The position numbers and the translations under genes were made by a program. Below, one piece after another: positions 7,569 through 15,082 of a stretch of DNA of 43,597 bases. The notes under the pieces are model-generated. The model was not told the origin of the DNA. It saw only the letters and a program-made list of their open reading frames with translations, and did no database searches. Numbering within the stretch: position 1 is the stretch's first letter; every line of letters starts with the position of its first letter. The stretch lies in the NCBI GenBank assembly GCA_004298335.1, contig SCTG01000012.1, forward strand, positions 1 through 43,597, written 5' to 3'. This DNA comes from Nitrospirota bacterium (GTDB taxonomy: Bacteria; Nitrospirota; Nitrospiria; Nitrospirales; NS-4).

Positions 7569-8147
7569 ATGCAACGAAAAAACTACTGGTGGTCCACAGA
7601 GCTGCCATGGAAGACGCTACGTCCTCTCCTGCCACTACGATTAACCGGGTCTCGCCCTGTACGGGGGATCGTGGTTCACAAAGACGGCCAGTACGGCTGG
7701 CACGCTTTCGATTGGGTGACGCGACAGAAGGCCCTGAAAGAGATTCACAAGGGAATCGATGTGATCGGCTGGATTCAGAAAGACGGGCGTCGGCGCCTTC
7801 TGGACAATACCACGCTGTGCTGCGTTCCCCTGCCCGGTATCGTTGATTGGGTGGGATTGGACGAAGACGGCGCCCCATCCGTCGTCATTCGGCACTCAAG
7901 CAGGTCGAGCGCACGGATTCGCTTTTCCTTCTTTGGCGATCTGTCAAAAATTCTCGTACGAAAAGGGCAGCGCCTGGCTGCGCTGGAGGCCGTGGGCAAA
8001 CCGAGCAGAAGGCAAACAGCGTCGCGCTTTTTCCATTTCGGGCTCGGCTACGAAATCCCCAACGGCACTCGTCGCGTGGATCGATTCGTCAATCCCAATT
8101 CATGCTTGCGTGGTGAGATCTCGGTGGCGCGCTCCATCCGCAGATGA
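7569..8147 (+). CDS. M23/LytM-like protein, degenerate active site
   Basis: 192 aa. The order of motifs follows an M23 (LytM) domain: HKGID (His60, Asp64) matching HxxxD; a VVIRH strand; FGDLSKILVRKGQ where active enzymes have YAHLSxILVxxGQ; FFHFGLG where HxHFEL is usual; and VNPNSCL near the end. The first His of HxH is Phe154 and the His of YxHL is Asp124, so zinc peptidase activity is probably lost. Such degenerate LytM proteins (EnvC, NlpD) activate amidases. There is no obvious signal peptide at this start. The stop overlaps the rlpA start (ATGA), linking it to peptidoglycan remodelling. Confidence 0.6.
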   Translation: MQRKNYWWSTELPWKTLRPLLPLRLTGSRPVRGIVVHKDGQYGWHAFDWVTRQKALKEIHKGIDVIGWIQKDGRRRLLDNTTLCCVPLPGIVDWVGLDEDGAPSVVIRHSSRSSARIRFSFFGDLSKILVRKGQRLAALEAVGKPSRRQTASRFFHFGLGYEIPNGTRRVDRFVNPNSCLRGEISVARSIRR

Positions 8148-8830
8148 CTCGCCCCGCCCGCCATCCACGCACGCTCCCCGCTTTTCTTCTGCTGTCGCTT
8201 CTGTTACTGATCGGTTGGGGGATGAACAGCTGTGCGGGTCGTCCGCAGAAAAATACGGTGTATCCAGCCGGCTATCCTGTCGGGTATGTCGAGCGGGGCT
8301 ATGCCTCCTGGTACGGGCCGGGGTTTCACGGGAACAAGACCGCCAGCGGCGAAGTGTACGACAGCCACCAGTTGACGGCAGCCCACCGGACTCTCCCCTT
8401 CGGCTCCGTCGCGCAGGTGCGCTCGCTCACGAATGGACATCGGGTCACGGTGCGCATTAACGACCGCGGTCCTTTTGCCAAGGGTCGCATCATCGATCTC
8501 TCGTTGACAGCGGCGCAAGCCCTGGCGATGACGGGGCCGGGTACCGATCAGGTCGAACTGCAGGTCGTTGAATACCAAGGGCACCCGGGCGCGCTGGGTT
8601 ATCTCAGGGTCCAGGTCGCCTCGTTTGCCGAGCAAGCCAACGCCCAGGCGCTGGCGCGGAAGCTCACAGGCAAGTACTCGGATGTGCGAATCGTGACGGC
8701 TGAGCTTGCGTCGGGGAGGCGCTACAGAGTGCAAGTCGGGCAATTCACCTCGGAACAACAGGCTGAGGAGCTGGCCGTGCGTCTGGCGTCCCAGTTCGAC
8801 GTGGAACCGTTAGTGATCCGGGATGATTGA
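8144..8830 (+). CDS. rlpA: Septal ring lytic transglycosylase RlpA, lipoprotein
   Basis: 228 aa. The N-terminal signal (FLLLSLLLLIGWGMNSC) ends at a likely lipidated Cys30. A double-psi beta-barrel follows (YASWYGPGFHGNKTASGE), with the expected Glu in SGEVYD, His in AAHRTLPFG and Asp in RINDRGPF. The C-terminus is a SPOR domain (YLRVQVASFAEQANA, then RYRVQVGQFTSEQQA) that binds denuded glycan at the septum. RlpA cleaves naked peptidoglycan glycan strands in the periplasm. The start overlaps the end of the M23-like gene by 4 nt, and its own end overlaps a small lipoprotein gene by 8 nt. Confidence 0.92.
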   Translation: MTRPARHPRTLPAFLLLSLLLLIGWGMNSCAGRPQKNTVYPAGYPVGYVERGYASWYGPGFHGNKTASGEVYDSHQLTAAHRTLPFGSVAQVRSLTNGHRVTVRINDRGPFAKGRIIDLSLTAAQALAMTGPGTDQVELQVVEYQGHPGALGYLRVQVASFAEQANAQALARKLTGKYSDVRIVTAELASGRRYRVQVGQFTSEQQAEELAVRLASQFDVEPLVIRDD

Positions 8831-9029
8831 GCACTCGCAACGCCCGTTAGGGGTGGGAACAGCGATCGGCGCCGGTCTCGTCCTGGCCCTCGCTCTGGCC
8901 TCAACGGCCTGCAGCTCATTGGACGGAAGGACCGCCATGGTGGATTTCAAGGCCACGCACGCGGAAAATAGAACGGATGCCGCTCGCCTTCCTGAATGTT
9001 CCGTGAATCCCGTCCGGTCAGAACAGTAG
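8823..9029 (+). CDS. Small putative lipoprotein
   Basis: 68 aa. It has a hydrophobic stretch GAGLVLALALASTAC with a plausible lipobox (ASTAC) near residue 30, followed by a short, hydrophilic mature part of about 38 residues. No family is recognised. The ATG overlaps the last codons of rlpA by 8 nt, so it is probably coupled to it. The lipobox and overlap support a real gene, but its small size leaves some doubt. Confidence 0.5.
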   Translation: MIEHSQRPLGVGTAIGAGLVLALALASTACSSLDGRTAMVDFKATHAENRTDAARLPECSVNPVRSEQ

Positions 9030-9051
9030 CCCTGCCTCTCTTTCCACTTCA

Positions 9052-9078
9052 CCGCTCCTGCCTCAGCGGTTTGCTTTG
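9052..9078 (+). terminator. Weak hairpin after the rlpA operon
   Basis: CCGCT (9052-9056) and AGCGG (9065-9069) form a 5-bp stem around 8 nt, followed by a broken T-run (TTTGCTTTG). It may attenuate read-through into obgE and overlaps that gene's -35. Confidence 0.3.
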
Positions 9079-9099
9079 TCAGTCCTCGGCTTTTATACT
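9071..9099 (+). promoter_or_regulatory. obgE promoter, leaderless geometry
   Basis: TTGCTT (9071-9076), a 17-bp spacer and TATACT (9094-9099). Only 6 nt separate the -10 from the obgE ATG at 9106, so the transcript is expected to start at or within a base or two of the start codon. No Shine-Dalgarno could then be present. Confidence 0.6.
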
Positions 9100-9105
9100 G
9101 GTGCC

Positions 9106-10131
9106 ATGGATTTCGTTGATCAGGTCAAAATTTACGTGAAGGCCGGGGACGGCGGGAACGGCGTGCGGAGCTTCCGCAGGGAGAAGCACGTCCCCTGCGG
9201 CGGACCGGACGGCGGCGACGGCGGGCACGGCGGCGACATCGTCCTGGAGGCCACCGAGCGCATGTCCACCCTGCTCGACCTGCAGTTCCAGCAGCACCAC
9301 ATCGCCAAGGGCGGCGGCCACGGCGAAGGCGGCAACCGCCACGGCCGCTCCGCGCCCGCGCACGTCATCCGCGTGCCCGTCGGCACCATCGCCAGGGAGA
9401 TGGACACCGACGACATCCTCGCCGACCTGACAGAGGACGGCCAGCGCGCCGTCATCGCGCACGCCGGCCGCGGCGGCCGCGGCAACGCCCGCTTCGCCTC
9501 CTCCACCAACCGCGTGCCGACCAAGTGCGAGCCCGGCACCCGCGGCGAGGAATACTGGATTCAACTGGAGCTGAAGCTCCTGGCGGACGTCGGCCTCGTG
9601 GGCTACCCGAACGCCGGCAAGTCCACCCTGATCGGCGCCGTCTCCGCCGCGCGCCCCAAGATCGCCGACTATCCCTTCACGACCCTGGTGCCGAACCTCG
9701 GCGTCGTGGCCGTGAGCGAGGAGCAGAGCTTCGTCATCGCGGACGTGCCCGGCCTCATCGAGGGCGCGCACGAAGGCAAGGGCCTCGGCTTCCAGTTCCT
9801 GCGCCATCTCGAGCGCACGTCCTACCTGCTGCACCTCGTGGACGTCTCCCAGGACGTGACGGTGGACCCCGTCGAAGGCCTGCAGGCCCTGCGGAACGAG
9901 CTGAAGCTCTACAACCCCGCCTTCGCCAAGAAGCCGTTCGCCGTGGCGGCGACGAAGCTCGATATCGCGGGCGACTGCAAGAACCTCAAAAAGCTGGAGG
10001 CCCATTGCCGGCGCCGCCGCCTGCGCCTGTTTCCGGTTTCGGCCGTCACCAACACCGGCCTGAAACCCCTGGTGCGCTTCCTCGGCGAGCAGGTCGCCAA
10101 GCTCCGCACGCCATTGAAGAAGAGCGTCTGA
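9106..10131 (+). CDS. obgE: GTPase ObgE/CgtA
   Basis: 341 aa from ATG 9106. The N-terminal glycine-rich Obg domain (MDFVDQVKIYVKAGDGGNG, later GGPDGGDGGHGGD) spans about 1-158. A G domain follows with the P-loop GYPNAGKST, Switch I YPFTTLVPNLG, DVPGLIEGA for G3 and ATKLD for G4. There is no long C-terminal OCT domain. Obg is an essential GTPase in 50S subunit maturation and stress control. It heads obgE-proB-proA-nadD: its TGA overlaps the proB ATG (TGATG). In most bacteria it directly follows rpmA; here a 5-kb block intervenes. Confidence 0.96.
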   Translation: MDFVDQVKIYVKAGDGGNGVRSFRREKHVPCGGPDGGDGGHGGDIVLEATERMSTLLDLQFQQHHIAKGGGHGEGGNRHGRSAPAHVIRVPVGTIAREMDTDDILADLTEDGQRAVIAHAGRGGRGNARFASSTNRVPTKCEPGTRGEEYWIQLELKLLADVGLVGYPNAGKSTLIGAVSAARPKIADYPFTTLVPNLGVVAVSEEQSFVIADVPGLIEGAHEGKGLGFQFLRHLERTSYLLHLVDVSQDVTVDPVEGLQALRNELKLYNPAFAKKPFAVAATKLDIAGDCKNLKKLEAHCRRRRLRLFPVSAVTNTGLKPLVRFLGEQVAKLRTPLKKSV

Positions 10132-11252
10132 TGCGCGACCAGATCGTCAAAGACGCCAAACGCGTCGTGATCAAGGTGGGCAGCCGCCTCGTCGCGGCCA
10201 GGGGCACCGGCCTGAACACCGAGCGCATCGACCGGCTCGCCGGCGAGCTGTCCGGCCTGAAGGCCCAGGGCAAGGAAATCGTGATGGTGTCGTCCGGCGC
10301 CATCGTCTGCGGCATCGAGAAGCTCGGCCTGAAGGACTATCCCAAGAGCCTCCCGCTCAAGCAGGCCGCCGCCGCCGTCGGGCAGTCGCGCCTCATGTGG
10401 GCCTACGAGAAGGCCTTCGAGAAGGAAGGCCGGAAGGTCGCGCAGGTGCTCCTCACGCGGGAGGACCTGACGAACCGCGCGCGGTTCCTCAACGCGCGCC
10501 ACACCCTGAGCGCTCTGCTCGAATACGACGTCGTGCCGATCATCAACGAGAACGACACTGTCGCCGTGGATGAGATCCGGTTCGGCGACAACGACAGCCT
10601 GGCCGGCATGGTCGCGCACCTCGTGGACGCCGACCTCCTCGTGATCCTCTCCGACGTCGAGGGGCTCTACACCGAGGACCCCCGCCACAACCCCAATGCC
10701 ACCCTGATCCCGGTGGTGACAGACGTGACGGCCGAGATCGAGCGGCGCGCGGGCGGCGCGACCAGCGCCGAAGGCACCGGCGGCATGCGCACCAAGGTCC
10801 TCGCCGCCAAGAAGGCCGCGACGTACGGGGTCGCCACGGCCATCATCAGCGGCGAGCGCCCCACGCTCTTGAAGGCGCTCTTTCACGGCCATACGGTCGG
10901 CACCTTCTTCCTGCCGAAGGGCGAGCGGCTCACCAGCCGCAAGCACTGGATCGGCTACACGGTCAAGGTGAGCGGGCGCCTCACGCTGGACGACGGCGCG
11001 GTCGAGGCCCTGACGCGCAAGGGCAAGAGCCTGCTGCCCTCGGGCATTACGGAGGTGAGCGGCGACTTCAAGGCCGGCGACGCCGTGTCGTGCCAGGACG
11101 GCGCCGGGCGCGAGTTCGCGAAGGGCCTGGTGAACTACGGCTCCGAGGCCATCGCGAAGATCAAGGGCCTCAAGAGCGGCGAGATCCAGAAGATGCTGGG
11201 GTACAAGGACTACGACGAGGTCATCCACCGCGACAACCTGGTGATGCTGTGA
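10131..11252 (+). CDS. proB: Glutamate 5-kinase
   Basis: 373 aa. An amino-acid-kinase domain (residues about 8-255) with KVGSRLV at the nucleotide site, MVSSGAI and IINENDTVAVDEI (substrate and Mg), and the TGGMRTKVLAAKKA segment. It ends in a PUA domain (about 276-360), as in E. coli ProB. It phosphorylates glutamate, the first and feedback-inhibited step of proline synthesis. The ATG overlaps the obgE stop, and its own TGA overlaps the GTG of proA, so translation of the operon is tightly coupled. Confidence 0.96.
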   Translation: MRDQIVKDAKRVVIKVGSRLVAARGTGLNTERIDRLAGELSGLKAQGKEIVMVSSGAIVCGIEKLGLKDYPKSLPLKQAAAAVGQSRLMWAYEKAFEKEGRKVAQVLLTREDLTNRARFLNARHTLSALLEYDVVPIINENDTVAVDEIRFGDNDSLAGMVAHLVDADLLVILSDVEGLYTEDPRHNPNATLIPVVTDVTAEIERRAGGATSAEGTGGMRTKVLAAKKAATYGVATAIISGERPTLLKALFHGHTVGTFFLPKGERLTSRKHWIGYTVKVSGRLTLDDGAVEALTRKGKSLLPSGITEVSGDFKAGDAVSCQDGAGREFAKGLVNYGSEAIAKIKGLKSGEIQKMLGYKDYDEVIHRDNLVML

Positions 11253-12499
11253 GCCTCGCCGACTACGTCATCCGGAAGGCCTCGCAGGCCAAGGCCGCCG
11301 CGCGGCTTCTGGCGACGGTGCCCACCGCCGTGAAGAACGAGGCGCTGCTGGCCATGGCCGACGCCCTCGAAGCGCGCGAAGCGGAACTCCTCGAGGCCAA
11401 CAAGAAGGACGTCGCCGCCGCGGGCGGGCTCACCAAGGCCGCGATCGACCGCCTCACGCTGAATACGAAACGCGTCACGGAGATGGCGGCGGGCCTGCGC
11501 GAAATCGCCGCGCTCCCCGACCCAATCGGCGAGGTGACGAAGGTGTGGCAGCGGCCGAACGGCATGACGGTCAGCCGCGTGCGCGTGCCGATCGGCGTGA
11601 TCGGCATCATCTACGAGTCGCGCCCCAACGTGACGGCCGACGCCGCCTCGCTCTGCCTGAAGTCCGGCAACGCGGTCGTGCTGCGCGGCGGCTCGGAGGC
11701 GATCCAGTCCAACGCCGCGATCGTGAAGGTGCTGGCGGAGGCCGGCGAGAAGCACGGCATCCCCGCCGGCGCCGTCACGTTCATCGACAACCCCGACCGC
11801 CAGGTCTCCACCCTGCTGCTCAAGCAGGACAAGCTGATCGACCTGATCATCCCACGCGGCGGCGAAGGGCTCATGCAGTTCGTCGTGAAGGAGTCCACGA
11901 TCCCGGTCATCAAGCACGACAAGGGCGTGTGCCACACCTACGTGGACGACAAGGCCGACCTTGCGATGGCCGCGGCCGTCTGCTTCAACGCCAAGGTCCA
12001 GCGGCCCGGCACCTGCAACGCCATGGAGACGCTCCTGGTGCACCAGGCCGTCGCGCCGGCGTTCCTGCCGCCGCTCATCGCGCGCTACCGGGAAGCCGGC
12101 GTGGAGGTCCGCGGCTGTCCGAGGACCGTGGCGCTCGCGCCGGGCGTCAAGCCCGCCGCCGACTCGGATTGGGGCGCCGAGTTCCTCGATCTCATCCTGG
12201 CCGTCCGCGTCGTGGACGACATGGAGCAGGCCATGGAGCACATCGCCCGCCACGGCTCGCAGCACTCCGAGGCGATCGTGACCCGGGACCAGGAGCGGGC
12301 GACGCGGTTTCTGAACGAAGTGGACGCCGCCGCCGTGTTTCACAACGCCTCGACGCGCCTCCACGACGGCTACCAGTTCGGCCTTGGCGCCGAGATCGGC
12401 ATCAGCACCACGCGCATCCACGCGCGCGGCGCGATGGGCCTGGAGGAACTCACCAGCAGCAAGTTCGTCGTGCGCGGCACCGGCCAGCTCCGGGAATGA
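11249..12499 (+). CDS. proA: Gamma-glutamyl phosphate reductase
   Basis: 416 aa from a GTG start that overlaps the proB stop (GTGA). An aldehyde-dehydrogenase-fold enzyme that reduces glutamyl-5-phosphate with NADPH to the semialdehyde. The catalytic Cys256 sits in QRPGTCNAMETLL; other family segments are PIGVIGIIYESRPNVT, LRGGSEAI and the C-terminal GLGAEIGISTTRIHARG plus GPMGLEEL-type ending (here GAMGLEELTSSKF). Its end overlaps nadD by 4 nt (ATGA). Confidence 0.96.
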   Translation: MSLADYVIRKASQAKAAARLLATVPTAVKNEALLAMADALEAREAELLEANKKDVAAAGGLTKAAIDRLTLNTKRVTEMAAGLREIAALPDPIGEVTKVWQRPNGMTVSRVRVPIGVIGIIYESRPNVTADAASLCLKSGNAVVLRGGSEAIQSNAAIVKVLAEAGEKHGIPAGAVTFIDNPDRQVSTLLLKQDKLIDLIIPRGGEGLMQFVVKESTIPVIKHDKGVCHTYVDDKADLAMAAAVCFNAKVQRPGTCNAMETLLVHQAVAPAFLPPLIARYREAGVEVRGCPRTVALAPGVKPAADSDWGAEFLDLILAVRVVDDMEQAMEHIARHGSQHSEAIVTRDQERATRFLNEVDAAAVFHNASTRLHDGYQFGLGAEIGISTTRIHARGAMGLEELTSSKFVVRGTGQLRE

Positions 12500-13173
12500 A
12501 GCTCGGGCTGTACGGCGGCGCGTTCAATCCCATCCACCGGTGCCACCTTGTGGTGGCCGAAACCGCGCGCACCCGGCTCGGCCTCGACCGGGTCCTCTTC
12601 ATCCCGACCGGCGATCCGCCCCACAAGCCGCCCTCGGAACTCATGCCGGCCGCGCACCGCCTGGAGATGGTGCGCCTCGCCATCGCGCCTTTTTCCTACT
12701 TCCAGCTGTCCGATATCGAGACCGGACGGGCGGCGAAATCCTACACCATCGACAGCGTCCGCACGCTCCGCGCGAGCCACCCGGCCGACACCCGGTTTAT
12801 CTTCATCATCGGGCTGGACGCCTTCGCGGATATCGCAAGCTGGAGGGAGCCGGAACGCCTGCTGGAGCTCTGCGACTTTGCCGTGGTGTCCCGGCCGGGC
12901 TGCCTGTTCAAGTCCCTGGAAAAGTTGCCGATGCTGGGAATCACGGACGTGGCCGCGCTGGAACGTCTGGACGGCGGTCGGGCCGAAGCACAAGAGATCC
13001 GGCTCAAGGGCGGCACCTCGCTCTGGGGCCTGCCGATCCCCCCCTGCAACGCGTCGGCGCAGGACATCAGGAAGCGTCTCACACAGCGGCAGAGCCTGGA
13101 AAACCTCTTGCCAGCCGGCGTGGAGTCTTATATACTGCGACATAATCTTTTTGGGGGAGGAGCACCGCAATAG
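12496..13173 (+). CDS. nadD: Nicotinate-nucleotide adenylyltransferase
   Basis: 225 aa. The nucleotidyltransferase start is MKLGLYGGAFNPIHRCHL, with the HxGH site reading HRCH (His14, His17; Gly replaced by Cys16). Further matches are PTGDPPHKP, the FIIGLDAFADIASWREPERL segment and NASAQDIRKRL standing for the ISSTxIR motif. NadD makes deamido-NAD+ from NaMN and ATP. The start overlaps the proA stop. Its 3' end contains the promoter for rsfS (13108-13136). The Gly-to-Cys change in HxGH is unusual but both histidines are kept, so activity is likely. Confidence 0.93.
   Translation: MKLGLYGGAFNPIHRCHLVVAETARTRLGLDRVLFIPTGDPPHKPPSELMPAAHRLEMVRLAIAPFSYFQLSDIETGRAAKSYTIDSVRTLRASHPADTRFIFIIGLDAFADIASWREPERLLELCDFAVVSRPGCLFKSLEKLPMLGITDVAALERLDGGRAEAQEIRLKGGTSLWGLPIPPCNASAQDIRKRLTQRQSLENLLPAGVESYILRHNLFGGGAPQ
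13108..13136 (+). promoter_or_regulatory. Internal promoter for rsfS-lapAB
   Basis: TTGCCA (13108-13113), 17 bp, TATACT (13131-13136), inside the 3' end of nadD. A transcript would start near 13143 and carry the strong Shine-Dalgarno GGGGGAGGAG at 13153-13162. Confidence 0.55.
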
Positions 13174-13187
13174 TCCGAGAATCGCGG

Positions 13188-13592
13188 GTGAAAGCCCGCC
13201 AGGCTGCCCTCGCAGCCGAAGATAAAAAAGCCTCTGAGATCGTGATCTTAGACGTCGCTCTCGCCTCCGGAGTGGCGGATTACTTCATGATCTGTTCCGC
13301 TGAATCCGAACGCCAGGTCCTCGCCGTACAAGAACATATCGACCAGGCACTGTCCGAGAAGGGATACCGGCTCATGGGCCTCGAAGGCATCGAGGCGGGC
13401 GTGTGGGTCCTCATGGACTACGGCGACGTCATCGTGCACATCTTCAAGCGGGGCGTGCGCGAGCACTACGGGCTGGACCGGCTCTGGGCCGACACCAAGC
13501 GCGTGCCGCTGCGGCGAACCGCCGCGAGCGCGCCCGTGAGCGAACCCAAGCGGCGCCCGGCGAAGGAGCGCGCAGCCAGACAGCGGGGGTAA
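13188..13592 (+). CDS. rsfS: Ribosomal silencing factor RsfS
   Basis: 134 aa from GTG 13188. Family segments: DKKASEIVILDV, GVADYFMICSAES, LEGIEAGVWVLMDYGDVIVHIF and REHYGLDRLWAD. RsfS binds L14 and blocks 50S-30S joining during starvation. It follows nadD, a very common order. The C-terminus carries a basic Ala/Arg-rich extension. The start is uncertain: a strong GGAGGAG lies 7 nt before an in-frame ATA at 13170 that overlaps the nadD stop, while GTG 13188 has no good Shine-Dalgarno. The protein may begin six codons earlier at a non-standard AUA. Confidence 0.92.
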   Translation: MKARQAALAAEDKKASEIVILDVALASGVADYFMICSAESERQVLAVQEHIDQALSEKGYRLMGLEGIEAGVWVLMDYGDVIVHIFKRGVREHYGLDRLWADTKRVPLRRTAASAPVSEPKRRPAKERAARQRG

Positions 13593-13594
13593 GC

Positions 13595-14992
13595 ATGCGG
13601 TTCTTCATCTGGATCCTGACGTTGCTCGGCGCCCTCGTGGCGGCCGTGCGCTTCAGCGATCTGAACCCCGACCCGATCACGCTCAACCTGCCGCTCAAGC
13701 AAGCCACGGTCGAAGTCACCCCGATCTATTTCGTCCTCACCTGCATCGCGGCGGGCGCGCTGGCCGTCGTGATGCTCGTCGGCGTGCGCGAGATCCGCGC
13801 GCACATCCTGAACTGGCGGTCCACCCAGCGGCGCAAGCGCGAGGAGAAGATCCAGAGCTACTACGCCAACGGCGTGCTGGCGTCGCTTTCCCGCCGGACC
13901 AACGAGGCCATCTCGCAACTGCAGAAGGTCCTGGCGCTGGACCCCAACCATACCCGCGCGCTCCTCTCGCTCGGCAACGTCTTCCGCAAGGAGCGGCACT
14001 ACAACGAGGCCATCCGGCTGCACCGGAAGGCCCGGCTGCTCGAAGAAGGCAACATGGAAATCCTCTTGTCGCTGGCCCGCGACCTGGAGGACGCCAAGCG
14101 CTTCGACGAGGCCATCCAGGCGCTCGAGGACGTGCTCAAGCTCGACGGCACCAACCCGACCGCCCTCTACCGGATCCGGGACATCCACATCCGGAACGGC
14201 AAGTGGCGGGACGCCCACGCCGTTCAGGAACGCCTCCTGAAGGCGGGCCTGTCCGACGCCGACATCCGCGCCGAAACCCAGATCCTCGCCGGCCTGAAGT
14301 ACGAGCTCGGGCGCCAGTACATCGAGCGCGGCGATCGCGATCAGGCCCGGCGCTGCTTTAAGGACGCCATCAAGCTGGACAAGGGCTTCCTGCCCGCGCG
14401 GATCGGCTTCGGCGAGACCCTGATCCGGGAAGGCAAGCTCCGGCAGGCGGCGGAGTCCTGGGAAAAGTCCTACGTCAAGACCGGCAACTCGATCTTCCTG
14501 CAGCGCCTGGAAGACCTCTACCTGGAGATGGGCGAGCCCGGCGAAATGCTCCGCATCTACCAGCAGGCCCTCGCCCGGAGAAAAAACGACTCCTCGCTGA
14601 AGCTGGCCCTCGGGAAGCTCTACTACCGGCTGGAGATGATCGACGACGCATTCGACTTGCTGTCGACCATGGAAAACATCCAGGACCCGACCGGCGACCT
14701 CCCGCAGATCATGGCCAGCCTGTACATCCGGAAGGGAGAGACGGAGACCGCGCTGATGGAAATGCAGGAAGTGATCAGCCGGTCGCGGGCGGGCGTGACT
14801 CCGCTCACCTGCGGCGCCTGCCACTATGAGACCCGGGAATGGAGCGGGCGCTGCCCGGCCTGCGGCCGCTGGAACACCATGGCCGTCACGGTCCCCGCAG
14901 CCGGCGGCGGAAGCCTCTCGCATGAAGGCGCCCGCGACAGCGCGCAGCCACGGCCCTACCCGGCCGTCACGTCTCCGTTCGAGATCGTGTAG
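13595..14992 (+). CDS. LapA-LapB fusion: membrane anchor, TPRs and rubredoxin-like domain
   Basis: 465 aa. Residues 1-70 match a LapA/DUF1049-type unit: TM 3-18, a short periplasmic loop (NPDPITLNLPLK) and TM 42-64. A basic linker (RSTQRRKREEKIQSYY) follows, then about eight TPRs (to residue about 400) as in LapB/YciM. Residues 404-428 hold CGACHYETREWSGRCPACGRW, the rubredoxin-like Cys4 of LapB. In E. coli, LapA and LapB are separate neighbours; LapB steers LpxC degradation by FtsH and LPS assembly. Here one chain carries both. A 37-residue disordered tail ends it. ATG follows GGGGGTAAGC, 2 nt after rsfS. Confidence 0.85.
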   Translation: MRFFIWILTLLGALVAAVRFSDLNPDPITLNLPLKQATVEVTPIYFVLTCIAAGALAVVMLVGVREIRAHILNWRSTQRRKREEKIQSYYANGVLASLSRRTNEAISQLQKVLALDPNHTRALLSLGNVFRKERHYNEAIRLHRKARLLEEGNMEILLSLARDLEDAKRFDEAIQALEDVLKLDGTNPTALYRIRDIHIRNGKWRDAHAVQERLLKAGLSDADIRAETQILAGLKYELGRQYIERGDRDQARRCFKDAIKLDKGFLPARIGFGETLIREGKLRQAAESWEKSYVKTGNSIFLQRLEDLYLEMGEPGEMLRIYQQALARRKNDSSLKLALGKLYYRLEMIDDAFDLLSTMENIQDPTGDLPQIMASLYIRKGETETALMEMQEVISRSRAGVTPLTCGACHYETREWSGRCPACGRWNTMAVTVPAAGGGSLSHEGARDSAQPRPYPAVTSPFEIV

Positions 14993-14993
14993 A

Positions 14994-15011
14994 GGCGGTT
15001 CGCGAACCGCC
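14994..15011. repeat. Perfect 18-bp palindrome in lapAB-gpmI gap
   Basis: The GGCGGTTCG half-site is followed directly by its inverse complement, flanked by GAG and CCCTC that extend the pairing imperfectly. It starts 2 nt after the lapAB stop. No T-run follows, so it is not a canonical terminator. It may be a dispersed REP-like palindrome; only one copy is seen here. Confidence 0.5.
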
Positions 15012-15041
15012 CCTCCAAACTCAAAAACCGCCAGCGCCCCT

Positions 15042-15071
15042 TCGACAAGCCCCACGGTGATCGGGTATAGT
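15042..15071 (+). promoter_or_regulatory. gpmI promoter
   Basis: TCGACA (15042-15047), 18 bp, TATAGT (15066-15071). The -10 lies 11 nt before the gpmI ATG at 15083, giving a leader of only about 5 nt. This is near-leaderless, like obgE, uppS and rseP here. Confidence 0.5.
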
Positions 15072-15082
15072 TGCGTGACGCC

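Noticed and set aside
9525-10130. N-terminal extension of ProB by about 200 codons
   Set aside because: The region encodes ObgE in another frame, and the ATG at 10131 overlapping the obgE stop starts exactly at the kinase domain.
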